This document shows, piece after piece, positions 33,701-43,308 of a stretch of 64,000 nucleotides of DNA. The notes beneath the pieces are model-generated. The model did no database searches. It was not told the DNA's origin and saw only the letters and a list, made by a program, of their open reading frames with translations. Every line of letters starts with the position of its first letter. Positions within the stretch are counted from its first letter, which is position 1. This DNA is from Cupriavidus gilardii (GTDB lineage Bacteria; Pseudomonadota; Gammaproteobacteria; Burkholderiales; Burkholderiaceae), in assembly GCF_013314895.1 (NCBI RefSeq), contig NZ_JABTYE010000003.1:1-64000 (forward strand), in the 5' to 3' direction. The translations under genes and the position numbers were made by a program.

Positions 33701-35830
33701 TCAGATCTTGCCCGCGCCCCGCGCCCACTTGTACTTGGCACCGAGCACCGCGACCGGGATCTCGGTCGAGTACGCGTAGGCCGGCACGCCGTGCTGGTAC
33801 AGGTATTCGGCGGCTTCCTCGACCTGCACGTCGCCGGCCAGCGAGGCCACGATCGGCTTCTCGATGCCCCTGGCCGCCATCTCCTCCTTGACCTCGACCA
33901 CCAGCTTGGCGAACACCATCGGCGGCGTGATGATCGTGTGCCAGTAACCGAGGATGATCGCGTGGATGCGCGGGTCCTCCAGCCCCAGCTTGATCGTGTT
34001 CCGATAGGTGGTCGGCGGCTCGCCGCCGGTGATGTCGACCGGATTGCCGGCCGCGCCGAACGGCGGGATGAACTTGCGGAAGGCAGCGTCCAGATCCTCC
34101 GGCATCGTCATCAGCGACAGCCCGTTGTCGACGCAGGCATCGGACAGCAGCACGCCCGAGCCGCCCGCGCCGGTGATGATCACCACGTTCTCGCCCTTCG
34201 GCGTCGGCAGCTTCGGAATGCCGCGCGCGAACTCGAGCAGATCGCGCAGCGAGCGGGCGCGAATCACGCCGCATTGCTTGAAGACGTCCTCGTAGATCCG
34301 GTCGTCGCCCGCCAGCGCGCCGGTGTGCGAGCTGGCGGCGCGCGCGCCCAGGCTGGTGCGGCCGGCCTTGAGCACCACCACCGGCTTGACCTTCGACACG
34401 CGGGCCGCCGCCTCGGCGAACGCGCGGCCGTCCTTCAGATCCTCGCAATGCTGCGCGATGATCTCGGTCTCGTCGTCCTGCTCGAAGAAGGTCAGCAGAT
34501 CGTCTTCATCGATGTCGGACTTGTTGCCCAGGCCCACGATGGCGGACACGCCCATCTTGGCCGAGCGCGAGAAGCCGATGATGGCCATGCCGATGCCGCC
34601 CGACTGCGAGGACAGCGCGGCCTTGCCCTTGACGTCATAAGGCGTGCAAAACGTCGCGCACAGGTTCTTGGGCGTGTAGTAGAAGCCGTAGATGTTCGGC
34701 CCCATCAGCCGGATGTTGTGCTTGCGCGCGATCGCGACGATCTCCTCCTGCCCTTCGACATTGCCGGTCTCGGCAAAGCCGGACGGAATCAGCACCGCGC
34801 CGGGAATCCCCTTCCTGCCCACCTCCTCCAGCGCCTGCGCCACCAGCTTGGCGGGGATCGCGAACACCGCCACATCGATCTCGCCGGGCACGTCGAGCAC
34901 GCTCTTGTAGGCGGTCATGCCCATGATCTCTTCGGCCTTCGGGTGGATCGGATAGATCTTGCCCTGGTAGCCGCCGTTGATCAGGTTCTTCATCACCGAG
35001 TTGCCGATCTTGCCATCCTCGGACGAGGCGCCGATCACCGCGACGGTGTCGGGCCGCATGATGCGGTTCATCTGCGCGACGATCTGCTCCTGCGTCGGGC
35101 GATAGCGCTGCGGCTGCGGCGCGTGATCCAGCACGATGCGCACGTCGGCCGCGATCGCGCCGCTCGGGCTCGCGAAGACCGGGTTCAGGTCCAGCTCGGC
35201 GATCTCGGGGAAGTCGGTCACCAGCTGCGACACGCGCTGGATCATGTTGGCCAGCGCCGCGCGATCGACCGGCTCGGCGCCGCGCACGCCCTTGAGCACC
35301 TGCGCGGCGGCGATGCCGTCGAGCATGCCGAGCGCGTCCTGCTCGCTGGCCGGCGCCATGCGGAAGGTGATGTCCTTGAGCACCTCGACCAGCACGCCGC
35401 CGAGGCCGAAGGCCACCAGCTTGCCGAACGACGGATCGGTGACCGCGCCGATGATGACCTCCTGGCCGCCGCCGATCATCTTCTGCACCTGCACGCCGAC
35501 GATGTCCGCCTTGGCGTTGTAGCGCTTCGCGTTATCCAGGATGGTCTGATAGCCCTGCTCGACCTTCTGCGCGTCGTCCAGGCCCACCAGCACGCCGCCG
35601 GCCTCGGTCTTGTGCAGGATGTCCGGCGACACGATCTTCATCACCACCGGAAAGCCGATGCGGCCCGCCAGCTCGACCGCCTCGGCCGGCGACGTCGCCA
35701 GCCCTTCGCCCGGCACCGCAATGCCGTAGGCATCGCAGACCAGCTTGCCTTCGGGTGCGGTCAGTGCGGTGCGTCCCTGTTCCTTGGCGGTGGCGAGAAT
35801 ATTGCGCACCGCGTCCTTGTCATACGCCAT
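33701..35830 (-). CDS. NDP-forming acyl-CoA ligase, ATP-grasp domain first
   Basis: A 709-residue acyl-CoA synthetase of the ADP-forming acetate-CoA ligase superfamily. Residues 1-225 are the ATP-grasp domain (FPVVMKIVSPDILHKTEAGGV). The CoA-binding Rossmann domain starts near 260 (TVAVIGASSEDGKIGNSVMKNL), and the ligase domain carries the phospho-His region ASSHTGALAGDD. Start ATG 35830 has GGAGG upstream. It follows the formyl-CoA transferase gene by 79 bp. It may activate the pathway's acid with ATP, or recover ATP from a CoA ester. Its domain order is the permuted form of the paralogue at 49996-52188. Confidence 0.9.
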   Translation of the reverse strand: MAYDKDAVRNILATAKEQGRTALTAPEGKLVCDAYGIAVPGEGLATSPAEAVELAGRIGFPVVMKIVSPDILHKTEAGGVLVGLDDAQKVEQGYQTILDNAKRYNAKADIVGVQVQKMIGGGQEVIIGAVTDPSFGKLVAFGLGGVLVEVLKDITFRMAPASEQDALGMLDGIAAAQVLKGVRGAEPVDRAALANMIQRVSQLVTDFPEIAELDLNPVFASPSGAIAADVRIVLDHAPQPQRYRPTQEQIVAQMNRIMRPDTVAVIGASSEDGKIGNSVMKNLINGGYQGKIYPIHPKAEEIMGMTAYKSVLDVPGEIDVAVFAIPAKLVAQALEEVGRKGIPGAVLIPSGFAETGNVEGQEEIVAIARKHNIRLMGPNIYGFYYTPKNLCATFCTPYDVKGKAALSSQSGGIGMAIIGFSRSAKMGVSAIVGLGNKSDIDEDDLLTFFEQDDETEIIAQHCEDLKDGRAFAEAAARVSKVKPVVVLKAGRTSLGARAASSHTGALAGDDRIYEDVFKQCGVIRARSLRDLLEFARGIPKLPTPKGENVVIITGAGGSGVLLSDACVDNGLSLMTMPEDLDAAFRKFIPPFGAAGNPVDITGGEPPTTYRNTIKLGLEDPRIHAIILGYWHTIITPPMVFAKLVVEVKEEMAARGIEKPIVASLAGDVQVEEAAEYLYQHGVPAYAYSTEIPVAVLGAKYKWARGAGKI

Positions 35831-35909
35831 GTCAGACCTCCATTGGGTCATGGTTGCAGCGGAGTTTGCGAACGAAGGGCGGCACCGGGCCGCCCAGGGC
35901 AAGGCGACG

Positions 35910-37139
35910 TCAGACTGCGCCGGCCGCGCGCAGCGCCTCGATCTGCGCGGGCGTGCGGCCCAGCCACTCGAGGATCTCGGTGGTGTGCTCGCCCAGCAGC
36001 GGCGAGCGATCGACCTGGACCGGGGATTCCGACAGGTTGATCGGACAGCCGAGCTGCACATAGCGGCCGCGCTGCGGGTGATCGACCTCGACCAGGTAGC
36101 CGCGCTCGTACAGCGAGCGGTCCTCGATCAGGTCCTTCATCGACAGGATCGGGCCGCACGGCACGTCGACCTCGTTGAGCGCTTCCATGACCTCGAACTT
36201 GGTGCGCGTGCGCGTCCATTTCTCGATGATCGAGAAGCATTCGGGCAGGCATTTGAGGCGGGCCTCCGGCGTGGCGAACTGAGGATGCGAGATCAGGTCC
36301 TCGCGCCCGCACAGCCGCATCAGCGGTTCCCAGCCCTGCGGTTGCACGATCACGTAGACGTAATCGTTGGCCCCGCCCGGTGCGCAGCGCAGCGCCGCGC
36401 CCGGCTGCCCGCCGCCCGAGGCATTGCCCGCGCGCGGCACGTAGTCGCCGAATTCCTTGTTCGGGTACTCGCGCAGCGCGCCGGCCGCCAGGCGCTGCTG
36501 ATCACGCAGCTTGACGCGGCACAGGTTCAGCACCGCGTCCTGCATCGCGACCTCGACGCGCTGGCCCTTGCCGGTCTGCTCGCGCTGCAGCAGCGCCGCC
36601 AGGATGCCGATCACGCAGTGCACGCCGGTGCCCGAATCGCCGATCTGTGCGCCGGTCACGGTCGGCGGCCCTTCCTCGAAGCCGGTAGTCGATGCCGAAC
36701 CGCCCATGCATTGCGCGACGTTTTCGTACGCCTTGCAGTCGGCATACGGCCCGGGGCCGAAACCCTTGATCGACGCGTAGATCAGCCGCGGATTGAGCGC
36801 GCGCAGCCGGTCCCAGTCGAAGCCCGCGCGATCGAGCACGCCCGGGCCGAAGTTCTCGACCAGCACGTCGCAGCGTTCGACCAGGTCCTCCAGCAGCGCC
36901 TTGCCTTCCGGCGTCTTCATGTTCAGCGTCAGGCTGCGCTTGTTGGAGTTCAGCATCGTGAAATAGAGGCTGTCGGCGTTTGGCACATCGCGCAGCTGGC
37001 TGCGCGTGATATCGCCCCGGCCGGGCAGCTCGACCTTGATCACGTCCGCGCCCAGCCACGCCATCAGCTGCGTGGCCGAGGGCCCCGCCTGCACGTGCGT
37101 CATGTCCAGGATGCGTACTCCTTCCAATGCCTTGCTCAT
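35910..37139 (-). CDS. class III CoA-transferase, formyl-CoA:oxalate CoA-transferase-like (Frc family)
   Basis: A 409-residue CaiB/BaiF-type transferase. The catalytic Asp168 in [12 protein letters not shown] corresponds to Asp169 of Oxalobacter Frc. Long stretches match Frc as I remember it ([61 protein letters not shown]). The Gly-rich loop [15 protein letters not shown] is present. It would swap CoA from formyl-CoA to the incoming acid and release formate for the formate dehydrogenase encoded at 24022-28603. Oxalate is the best-known acceptor, but a 2-hydroxy acid is equally possible given the lyase type next door. Confidence 0.88.
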   Translation of the reverse strand: MSKALEGVRILDMTHVQAGPSATQLMAWLGADVIKVELPGRGDITRSQLRDVPNADSLYFTMLNSNKRSLTLNMKTPEGKALLEDLVERCDVLVENFGPGVLDRAGFDWDRLRALNPRLIYASIKGFGPGPYADCKAYENVAQCMGGSASTTGFEEGPPTVTGAQIGDSGTGVHCVIGILAALLQREQTGKGQRVEVAMQDAVLNLCRVKLRDQQRLAAGALREYPNKEFGDYVPRAGNASGGGQPGAALRCAPGGANDYVYVIVQPQGWEPLMRLCGREDLISHPQFATPEARLKCLPECFSIIEKWTRTRTKFEVMEALNEVDVPCGPILSMKDLIEDRSLYERGYLVEVDHPQRGRYVQLGCPINLSESPVQVDRSPLLGEHTTEILEWLGRTPAQIEALRAAGAV

Positions 37140-37310
37140 GGCGTCGTCTCCTCGCCTCTATGGTGTGATCGTGGGTTGCTAGGGAGCCAGGTCCGCGCGG
37201 CCGATGCAGCGAGGGCGTGCGCCGCCCGCCGGATGCGTGGGTCTTGCGCAAACCCGCGCATCCGGTACCGCTCGCCGCGATCGCGCTGTCGGCCGGTGGC
37301 CGGCCGCCGG

Positions 37311-39065
37311 CTACTTGTACATGGTCTGGTTCTTGGTGCCCGGGGCGTATTCGCGCGGATCGACCCAGATATTGATCACCGCGGACTTGCCGGTGCGGGC
37401 GATCGACTCGCGTCCGCGCTGCAGCGCGCCGGCGATCTGCGCGGGATCCCGTACCTCCTCGCCGTAGCCGCCGAGCATCTGCGCGAACTGGCTGAACGGC
37501 ACGTCGGACAGCAGGTTGCCGACGTTGCCGCGCGACTCGCCGTACTTGGCCAGCTGCCCGTAGCGGATCTGGTTCATCGCCGAGTTGTTGCCGATCACGG
37601 CCAGGTACGGCACGCCGAAGCGGTTGGCGGTCTCCATGTCGAAGGCCGTCATGCCGAAGGAGCCGTCGCCGTAGTAGCACAGCACCTCCTTGCCCGGATT
37701 GGCCAGACCCGCGGCGATGGCAAAGCCGGTGCCGACGCCGAGCGAGCCCAGCGCACCCGGATCCATCCACTGGCCGGGATTGCGGGGCCGCACCGCCTGC
37801 GCGGAGATCGTGACCACATCGCCGCCGTCGCCGATGTAGATGGTGTCTTCGCCGAGGAAGTTGTTCAGCTCGTAGGCGACGCGATACGGATGGATCGGCG
37901 TGTTCTCCGACAGGAACAGCGGCATCAGCTTCTCGGTGGCCACGCCCTCCGCCTCGGTCAGGTCGGCCATCCACTTGCGGCGCGCCTGGCGCTTGTCCTG
38001 CTTGATGCGCGCGGTGGCGGCCTGCAGCACGGCGCCGAGAATCGCGCCGGGATCGCCGACCAGGCCCAGATCGATCTCGCGGTTCTTGCCGACGGTGCGG
38101 TAGTCCATGTCGATCTGCACCAGCGTCAGCTCCTTGCTGATGCGCTTGCCGTAGCCCATGCGGAAGTCGAACGGCGTGCCGACGATGACCAGCACATCGG
38201 CATTGGCAAACGCCTGCGAGCGGGTGCGGTCGAAATGATGCGGATCGCCCGGCGGCAGCAGCCCGCGGCTGGCGCCATTGAAATAGCCCGGGATATCGAG
38301 CCCGCGCAGCAGCGCGATCGCTTCCTCGTGGCCGCGTGCGGTCCACACCTGCTGGCCGAACAGGATCGCCGGACGCTCGGCGTTGACCAGGATGTCGGCG
38401 AGCTTCTCGATGTCGCGCGGATCGCCGATCGACTTGGTCGAGGCGCGATAGTGGCCGGGGCGCGGCACCACCGCGCGCGCGACGTCGACCTCGCGGTCCA
38501 GCACGTCGCGCGGAATCTCCAGATAGGCGGGCCCGGGCGCGCCGTTGAAGCACTCGCGCGCGGCCATCGAAATCATGTCGGCGACGCGCTCGGTGCTCGG
38601 CACGGTGGCGGCGAACTTGGTAATCGGCGCCATCATGTCGACGTGCGGCAGATCCTGCAGCGAGCCCATCTTGTGCTGCGTCAGCGCGCCCTGCCCCCCG
38701 ATATGCAGCACCGGGCTTTCGGAGCGGAAGGCGGTGGCGATGCCGGTCACGGCATTGGTGCAGCCCGGCCCGGCCGTCGTCACCACGCAGCCAAGCTTGC
38801 CGGTCTGGCGCGCATAGCCGTCGGCCGCATGCGCCGCGACCTGTTCATGACGTACGTCGATGATGCGGATCCCCTCGTCGACGCAGCCATCGTAGATGTC
38901 GATGATATGGCCGCCGCATAGCGTGAAGATGGTATCGACCCCTTCGTTCTTCAGCGCCCGCGCGACCAGATGGCCGCCCGACACGATGCCGGCATCCCGG
39001 CTCTTCTGCTTCAGGGTGTCATCGGCCGTCGTCGATTCCGGCCGCAGCGATACGACTGCAGACAT
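37311..39065 (-). CDS. ThDP-dependent 2-hydroxyacyl-CoA lyase / oxalyl-CoA decarboxylase-family enzyme
   Basis: A 584-residue ThDP enzyme with the acetolactate-synthase domain order. The catalytic Glu74 is in DVRHEQVAAHAADG, and the ThDP/Mg site is GDGSFGMTAFDMETANRFG ending in IGNNSAMN. The N-terminal part (DTIFTLCGGHIIDIYDGC, then GIRIIDVRHEQ) resembles the IlvG/ILVBL (HACL2-like) branch more than Oxalobacter Oxc. With Frc next to it, the expected product is formyl-CoA plus CO2 (from oxalyl-CoA) or an aldehyde/ketone (from a 2-hydroxyacyl-CoA). ATG 39065 has GAGGAG upstream. It is the first gene of a five-gene operon, with a GntR box 123 bp upstream. Confidence 0.8.
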   Translation of the reverse strand: MSAVVSLRPESTTADDTLKQKSRDAGIVSGGHLVARALKNEGVDTIFTLCGGHIIDIYDGCVDEGIRIIDVRHEQVAAHAADGYARQTGKLGCVVTTAGPGCTNAVTGIATAFRSESPVLHIGGQGALTQHKMGSLQDLPHVDMMAPITKFAATVPSTERVADMISMAARECFNGAPGPAYLEIPRDVLDREVDVARAVVPRPGHYRASTKSIGDPRDIEKLADILVNAERPAILFGQQVWTARGHEEAIALLRGLDIPGYFNGASRGLLPPGDPHHFDRTRSQAFANADVLVIVGTPFDFRMGYGKRISKELTLVQIDMDYRTVGKNREIDLGLVGDPGAILGAVLQAATARIKQDKRQARRKWMADLTEAEGVATEKLMPLFLSENTPIHPYRVAYELNNFLGEDTIYIGDGGDVVTISAQAVRPRNPGQWMDPGALGSLGVGTGFAIAAGLANPGKEVLCYYGDGSFGMTAFDMETANRFGVPYLAVIGNNSAMNQIRYGQLAKYGESRGNVGNLLSDVPFSQFAQMLGGYGEEVRDPAQIAGALQRGRESIARTGKSAVINIWVDPREYAPGTKNQTMYK

Positions 39066-39187
39066 GTGTTGGTCTCCTCGTTGGACTCCGGGCGGCCCCG
39101 TGGTATGGGCACGCACCGCTTCACCTTCTTCTCGGCAGGGCTGCCGGCTTGCGACGCGAATCGATCGTTTCGGGCGATCTTGATGAC

Positions 39188-39208
39188 ATACCGTATGTGA
39201 TATATCAA
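39188..39208 (+). promoter_or_regulatory. GntR box 3, before the acyl-CoA lyase operon
   Basis: ATACCGTAT followed by GTGATATATCAA; it differs from box 1 in one base. Both half-palindromes (ATACCGTAT-like and TGATATATCA) are present. Confidence 0.75.
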
Positions 39209-39388
39209 AGGTGAGCAAGGAGAAAATGTGGGAGAGACGCCGACTTTCGACGACGCAACGCAGCAAAACGGCCGTTTTCGTGCCGATAAATTCGGCCAAC
39301 TTCTATAAACACTGCCGCTCAGTGGTGGACTGCATCAATGCTGGATGTGATTGGGGACGTGGGTTCGAGCACCAAATATTTCGCCTTG

Positions 39389-39417
39389 TTGTGTCTTGAT
39401 ATATTACATACCATATT
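39389..39417 (+). promoter_or_regulatory. predicted sucCD promoter overlapped by GntR box 4
   Basis: TTGTGT (39389-39394), a 17-bp spacer and CATATT (39412-39417). The box (39396-39416; core on the minus strand GTATGTAATATATCAA) fills the whole spacer and most of the -10, a layout that predicts repression by steric block. Confidence 0.6.
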
Positions 39418-39492
39418 CACGCAGGCGCCCGGCGCAATGCCGCCCCATCCTGTCAGCCACCACAACGACGTATCCAAACCAGTGAGGAGACA

Positions 39493-40701
39493 GTGAACAT
39501 TCACGAATATCAGGCCAAGGAGTTGCTGCGGCGCTACGACGTCGCCGTGCCGCGCGGCGCGGTTGCGTTCACGCCGGACGAGGCAGCGAACGCGGCGCGC
39601 ACGCTAGGGGGCCCGCTGTGGGTCGTCAAATCGCAGATCCATGCCGGCGGTCGCGGCGCCGGACGCTTTCAGAACGATCCCGGCGGCAAGGGCGGCGTGC
39701 GCGTGGCACGTTCGCTCGAGGCCGTGCGCGAGGAAGCCGGCAAGATGCTCGGTGCGGTGCTGGTCACGAAGCAGACCGGCGCTGCGGGGCGGGAGGTGCG
39801 GCGCCTCTATATCGAGGAAGGCTGCGACATCGCACGCGAGCTCTATTTCGGCATGCTGATCGACCGCGCGACGTCGCGGATCACGCTGATGGCATCGACC
39901 GAAGGCGGCATGGACATCGAGGAAGTGGCCGCGCACACGCCGGAAAAGATCCTGAAGCTGGCGATCGATCCGGCCACCGGTATCCAGCCCTTCCACGCGC
40001 GGCGCCTGGCCTTCGGGCTCGGCCTGCGCGGCAAGCAGATCGGCGAGGCCACGCGGCTGTTCCTGGCGGCCTATCGCGCCTTCACCGAACTGGACGCGTC
40101 CATCGTCGAGATCAATCCGCTGGTCGTCACGCACAGCGGCCACGTGATGGCGCTGGACGCCAAGTTCAACTTCGACGACAACGCGCTGTTCCGCCATGCC
40201 GATATCGAGGCGATGCGCGACGAGGCCGAGGAAGACCCGGCCGAGACCGAGGCCGCGCGCCATGCGCTGAACTACGTCAAGCTCGACGGCAATATCGGCT
40301 GCATGGTCAATGGCGCCGGCCTGGCGATGGCGACGATGGACATCATCCAGCTGCACGGCGGCAAGCCGGCCAACTTTCTCGACGTCGGCGGCGGCGCGAC
40401 GCGCGAGCGCGTGGCGGCGGCGTTCCGGCTGATCCTGGCCGACCGCAATGTCGAAGGGATCCTCGTCAATATCTTCGGCGGCATCATGCGCTGCGACGTG
40501 ATCGCCGAGGGCGTGGTCGCGGCCGCGCGCGAGGTCGACCTGACCGTGCCGCTGGTGGTGCGGCTCGAAGGCACCAACGTCGACCTGGGCAAGGCCATCC
40601 TGCGCGATTCGGGATTGCCGATCGTCTCGGCGGACGACCTCGCCGATGCGGCGACCAAGGTGGTGGCTGCCACGCAGGGCAAAAAACGCGGAGGACATTG
40701 A
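39493..40701 (+). CDS. SucC/MtkA-like succinyl-CoA or malate-CoA ligase beta subunit
   Basis: A 402-residue ATP-grasp subunit. The start codon is GTG (39493) with GAGGAG close upstream, and the N-terminus [19 protein letters not shown] is typical. The ATP-grasp region ([14 protein letters not shown]), EINPLVV, and the C-terminal [12 protein letters not shown] phosphate loop are present. Longer than E. coli SucC (388). Because it is under a GntR box and beside an acyl-CoA lyase operon, it is probably a catabolic paralogue. It may make succinyl-CoA as CoA donor for Frc, or activate malate or another hydroxy acid directly. Confidence 0.88.
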   Translation: MNIHEYQAKELLRRYDVAVPRGAVAFTPDEAANAARTLGGPLWVVKSQIHAGGRGAGRFQNDPGGKGGVRVARSLEAVREEAGKMLGAVLVTKQTGAAGREVRRLYIEEGCDIARELYFGMLIDRATSRITLMASTEGGMDIEEVAAHTPEKILKLAIDPATGIQPFHARRLAFGLGLRGKQIGEATRLFLAAYRAFTELDASIVEINPLVVTHSGHVMALDAKFNFDDNALFRHADIEAMRDEAEEDPAETEAARHALNYVKLDGNIGCMVNGAGLAMATMDIIQLHGGKPANFLDVGGGATRERVAAAFRLILADRNVEGILVNIFGGIMRCDVIAEGVVAAAREVDLTVPLVVRLEGTNVDLGKAILRDSGLPIVSADDLADAATKVVAATQGKKRGGH

Positions 40702-40702
40702 A

Positions 40703-41578
40703 ATGGCCGTGCTGATCGACAACAACACCCGCGTGCTGTGCCAGGGCCTGACCGGCGCGCAGGGCAGTTTCCACACCGAACAGGCGCTGGCCTATGGCAC
40801 GAAGATGGTCGGCGGCGTGACGCCCGGCAAGGGCGGCGAATCGCATCTGGGCCTGCCGGTGTTCGACACGGTGGCCGAGGCGGCCGAGCGTACCGGTGCC
40901 CAGGCCTCCGTGATCTACGTGCCGCCACCCTTCGCCGCCGACGCGATCCTCGAAGCGGTCGACGCCGGCCTCGAGTTGGTGGTCTGCATCACCGAGGGCA
41001 TCCCGGTGCTGGACATGGTGCGCGTCAAGCGCGCGCTGTCCGGCTCGCGCACGCGCCTGGTCGGTCCGAACTGTCCCGGCGTGATCACCCCGGGGCAATG
41101 CAAGATCGGCATCATGCCGGGCCATATCCATCGGCCCGGCAGGATCGGCGTGGTGTCGCGCTCCGGCACGCTGACCTATGAAGCGGTGGCGCAGACCAGC
41201 GCGGCCGGGCTCGGGCAGTCGACCTGCATCGGCATCGGCGGCGATCCCGTCAACGGCACCAACTTCATCGATTGCCTGAAGCTGTTTCTCGAGGACGACG
41301 ACACCGAGGGCATCATCATGATCGGCGAGATCGGCGGCTCGGCGGAGGAGGAAGCCGCGCAGTTCCTGCGCGAGTCCGGCAGCGACAAGCCGGTGGTCGG
41401 CTTTATCGCCGGCACCACGGCGCCGCCGGGCCGGCGCATGGGCCATGCCGGTGCGATCATCTCGGGCGGCAGCGGTACCGCCGACGCGAAGATCGAGGCG
41501 ATGCGCGCGGCCGGCATCCACGTGCCGCGCTCGCCGGCCGAACTGGGGCAGACCATGGCGAAAGCCCTGAACAGGTAG
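40703..41578 (+). CDS. SucD/MtkB-like succinyl-CoA or malate-CoA ligase alpha subunit
   Basis: A 291-residue subunit with the CoA-binding Rossmann domain ([22 protein letters not shown]) and [15 protein letters not shown]. The phosphohistidine is in [19 protein letters not shown] near residue 250. It begins 1 bp after the sucC stop with its own GGAGG, so the pair is co-translated. The specificity between succinate, malate and other acids cannot be read by eye; the genuine TCA-cycle pair is expected elsewhere in the genome. Confidence 0.9.
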   Translation: MAVLIDNNTRVLCQGLTGAQGSFHTEQALAYGTKMVGGVTPGKGGESHLGLPVFDTVAEAAERTGAQASVIYVPPPFAADAILEAVDAGLELVVCITEGIPVLDMVRVKRALSGSRTRLVGPNCPGVITPGQCKIGIMPGHIHRPGRIGVVSRSGTLTYEAVAQTSAAGLGQSTCIGIGGDPVNGTNFIDCLKLFLEDDDTEGIIMIGEIGGSAEEEAAQFLRESGSDKPVVGFIAGTTAPPGRRMGHAGAIISGGSGTADAKIEAMRAAGIHVPRSPAELGQTMAKALNR

Positions 41579-42054
41579 CACAGGCGGTCTTGCCCCCCAA
41601 CGAGCCGCTGCCGTTGCCGCGCAGCGGTGGCGGCTCGCCCGGTTTTCCATTCCCTGACATTCCCTGTCATTCCCCTCCAGCGCTTCGGCGCTTCGGCGCT
41701 TCGGCGTACCGACCTGTGCCACCGGCATCCGGGCGCCAAACCCTCCTCGCCGTTTTTCGCCATCCGCCATATCGGCGCGAATGGTTATATCGCGACGGCT
41801 GTCATCCCGGCGAAATGCGAATCGCGTATGGAAACCATACAAGCTCGCGACATGCAGAGGAAAATTTTCAAGTCTGCTATAGAAAATTCCGACTTCTGAT
41901 GCAGAGGTGGCGTGCCTTATGATCAGCGCACAGTCACGGCAGCATTTAAAAACCGGATAAAAAATGCTGTGATCTGTATTTCCGATATATCTATATCGCC
42001 CGCCGTTTATTGCCGCGCGGGATATACCGACACGCTCACACAAAGGGAATCGAC
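41579..42054. other. AT-richer, palindrome-rich DNA upstream of the P450 cluster
   Basis: 476 bp without a supported gene. It holds three exact 8-bp tandem copies of CGCTTCGG (41681-41704), a 6-bp hairpin GTATGG/CCATAC (41826-41840), the palindrome GAAAATTTTC (41860-41869), an 8-bp inverted repeat CAGCATTT/AAATGCTG (41940-41969), and CGATATA/TATATCG (41983-41998) just before the methyltransferase ribosome-binding site. The last two are good operator candidates for the cluster. Confidence 0.6.
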
Positions 42055-43104
42055 ATGGACATGCTCGCCGTGCAACGCGACCTCGCCATCCAGACCGAAG
42101 ACAAATCCGGCCTCTATGTGCTCGATATGGCGATGGGGTACTCCGTTCAGGCCGCGCTGCGCGTTGCCGCGATGCTGGGTCTTGCCGACCATCTTCGCGA
42201 TGGCCCGAAGACCGCCGCGGAGTTGGGCGCGGCAACCGAGTCGGAGCCGCGCCGGCTGACGCAGGTGCTGCGCCTGCTGTGCACCAGGGAGGTATTCCGC
42301 GAAGATGAACAGGGCCGCTACCACCTGACACCGGCCGCCGAAAACCTGCGCAGCGACCATCCCCGCTCGTTGCGCGACGCGGTGATGATGATCACCCATC
42401 CGGCACTGTGGAACTCGGCCAGCCAGCTGATCGAGACCGTCAAGGGCCGCTCCGCCTTCAAGAAGTCGTCCGGCATGTATTTCTGGGAATACTGGGCCAA
42501 GGCCGAGCAGGACCAGGAACACTTCGATGTCGGCATGCGCTCGATGTCGCTGCCCGAGAACGAATTCCTGCTCGCGGCCTGTGAATTCCCCGAACATGCG
42601 ACCGTGGTCGATATCGCCGGCGGCCAGGGCGGCATGCTGCTGCGCGTGCTGCAGCTCAATCCGACCGTGCGCGGCATCCTGTTCGACCAGCAGCACGTGC
42701 TGCCCAAGCACCGCCTCGGCGAGCTGGGCGACGACAGCCGCTGGCAGCTGGCGGCCGGCGACTTCTTCAAGGAAGGCGACATTCCGGCCGGCGCTGACAT
42801 CTACACGGCCAAGTACATCACGCACGACTGGGCGGATGCCGACGCCATCCGCATCCTGCGCAACGTGCGCAAGGCAATGACCAAACCCGGCAGCAAGCTG
42901 CTGGTGATGGATGCCGTGATCGAACCGGGCAGCAACAAGCCCGATACCGGCAGGGTGATGGACGTGGTCTGTGCGGCCATCTACGCCAGCATGGAGCGCA
43001 CCGAGGAAGAACACCGCCATATCCTCGAACAGGCGGGATTCCGGCTGAATCGCATTATCGACACCGGCATGTATATCAAGGTGGTGGAAGCGATTCCGGT
43101 CTGA
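42055..43104 (+). CDS. SAM-dependent O-methyltransferase of the plant-type (Methyltransf_2) family
   Basis: A 349-residue enzyme. A winged-helix dimerisation domain (residues about 20-110: VQAALRVAAMLGLADHL, TAAELGAATESEPRRLTQVLRLL) is followed by the Rossmann domain with VVDIAGGQGGMLLRV and the catalytic-His region ITHDWADADAIRILRN. Such enzymes methylate hydroxyls on phenolic, polyketide or similar small molecules. ATG 42055 follows AAAGGGA. It is the first of four genes (with FAD protein, P450 and ferredoxin) that look like a tailoring cluster; a hairpin at 43120 may partly end its transcript. Confidence 0.88.
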   Translation: MDMLAVQRDLAIQTEDKSGLYVLDMAMGYSVQAALRVAAMLGLADHLRDGPKTAAELGAATESEPRRLTQVLRLLCTREVFREDEQGRYHLTPAAENLRSDHPRSLRDAVMMITHPALWNSASQLIETVKGRSAFKKSSGMYFWEYWAKAEQDQEHFDVGMRSMSLPENEFLLAACEFPEHATVVDIAGGQGGMLLRVLQLNPTVRGILFDQQHVLPKHRLGELGDDSRWQLAAGDFFKEGDIPAGADIYTAKYITHDWADADAIRILRNVRKAMTKPGSKLLVMDAVIEPGSNKPDTGRVMDVVCAAIYASMERTEEEHRHILEQAGFRLNRIIDTGMYIKVVEAIPV

Positions 43105-43119
43105 TTTCCATCTGACAGC

Positions 43120-43142
43120 GGCGCAGGCGTATTGCCTGCGCC
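43120..43142 (+). terminator. hairpin after the O-methyltransferase gene
   Basis: Perfect 9-bp stem GGCGCAGGC (43120-43128) and GCCTGCGCC (43134-43142) with loop GTATT, 16 bp after the stop codon. No T-run follows, so it may attenuate or stabilise instead of ending transcription. A second stem, CGGCCGC/GCGGCCG, is at 43169-43189. Confidence 0.45.
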
Positions 43143-43308
43143 AATTCAGGGCGGTGCCAATCGAATTTCGGCCGCGCAATATGCGGCCGGGGGATTCCAT
43201 TGTCCTCGATAATCGGATCGATTGAATATCCGATGATTCAACTCAATCGACAACAATAAAAACAATGGCATCGCAGCGAGAATTATTTCATTTCCATTCG
43301 AGCCGATA

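Larger units (their letters stand above)
39066..39492. other. divergent control region of the acyl-CoA lyase operon and the sucCD-like pair
   Basis: 427 bp, clearly AT-richer than the surroundings, with two GntR boxes in opposite orientations 187 bp apart (39188-39208 facing the lyase operon and 39396-39416 facing sucC). I see no gene in it. Confidence 0.75.

Noticed and set aside
32231-36040. 1,269-codon plus-strand open frame across the repeats, FAH gene and acyl-CoA ligase gene
   Set aside because: It runs antisense through conserved coding sequence and through the REP pair; low-complexity composition; no ribosome-binding site.
35745-38921. Very long open frame (over 1,000 codons) on the plus strand opposite frc and the lyase gene
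   Set aside because: It is antisense to well-conserved enzymes; its translation is Arg/His/Ala-rich with no family motif. Such frames are a by-product of high G+C codon use.
37311-39065. Naming the ThDP enzyme oxc outright
   Set aside because: Its N-terminal and middle motifs are closer to the IlvG/HACL2 branch than to Oxalobacter oxalyl-CoA decarboxylase; the neighbouring Frc-like gene alone is not enough to fix the substrate.
41983-41998. Considered as a seventh GntR box because of GATATATC
   Set aside because: It lacks the GTATGTR half; it is a different palindrome (CGATATA/TATATCG) and was left out of the regulon.
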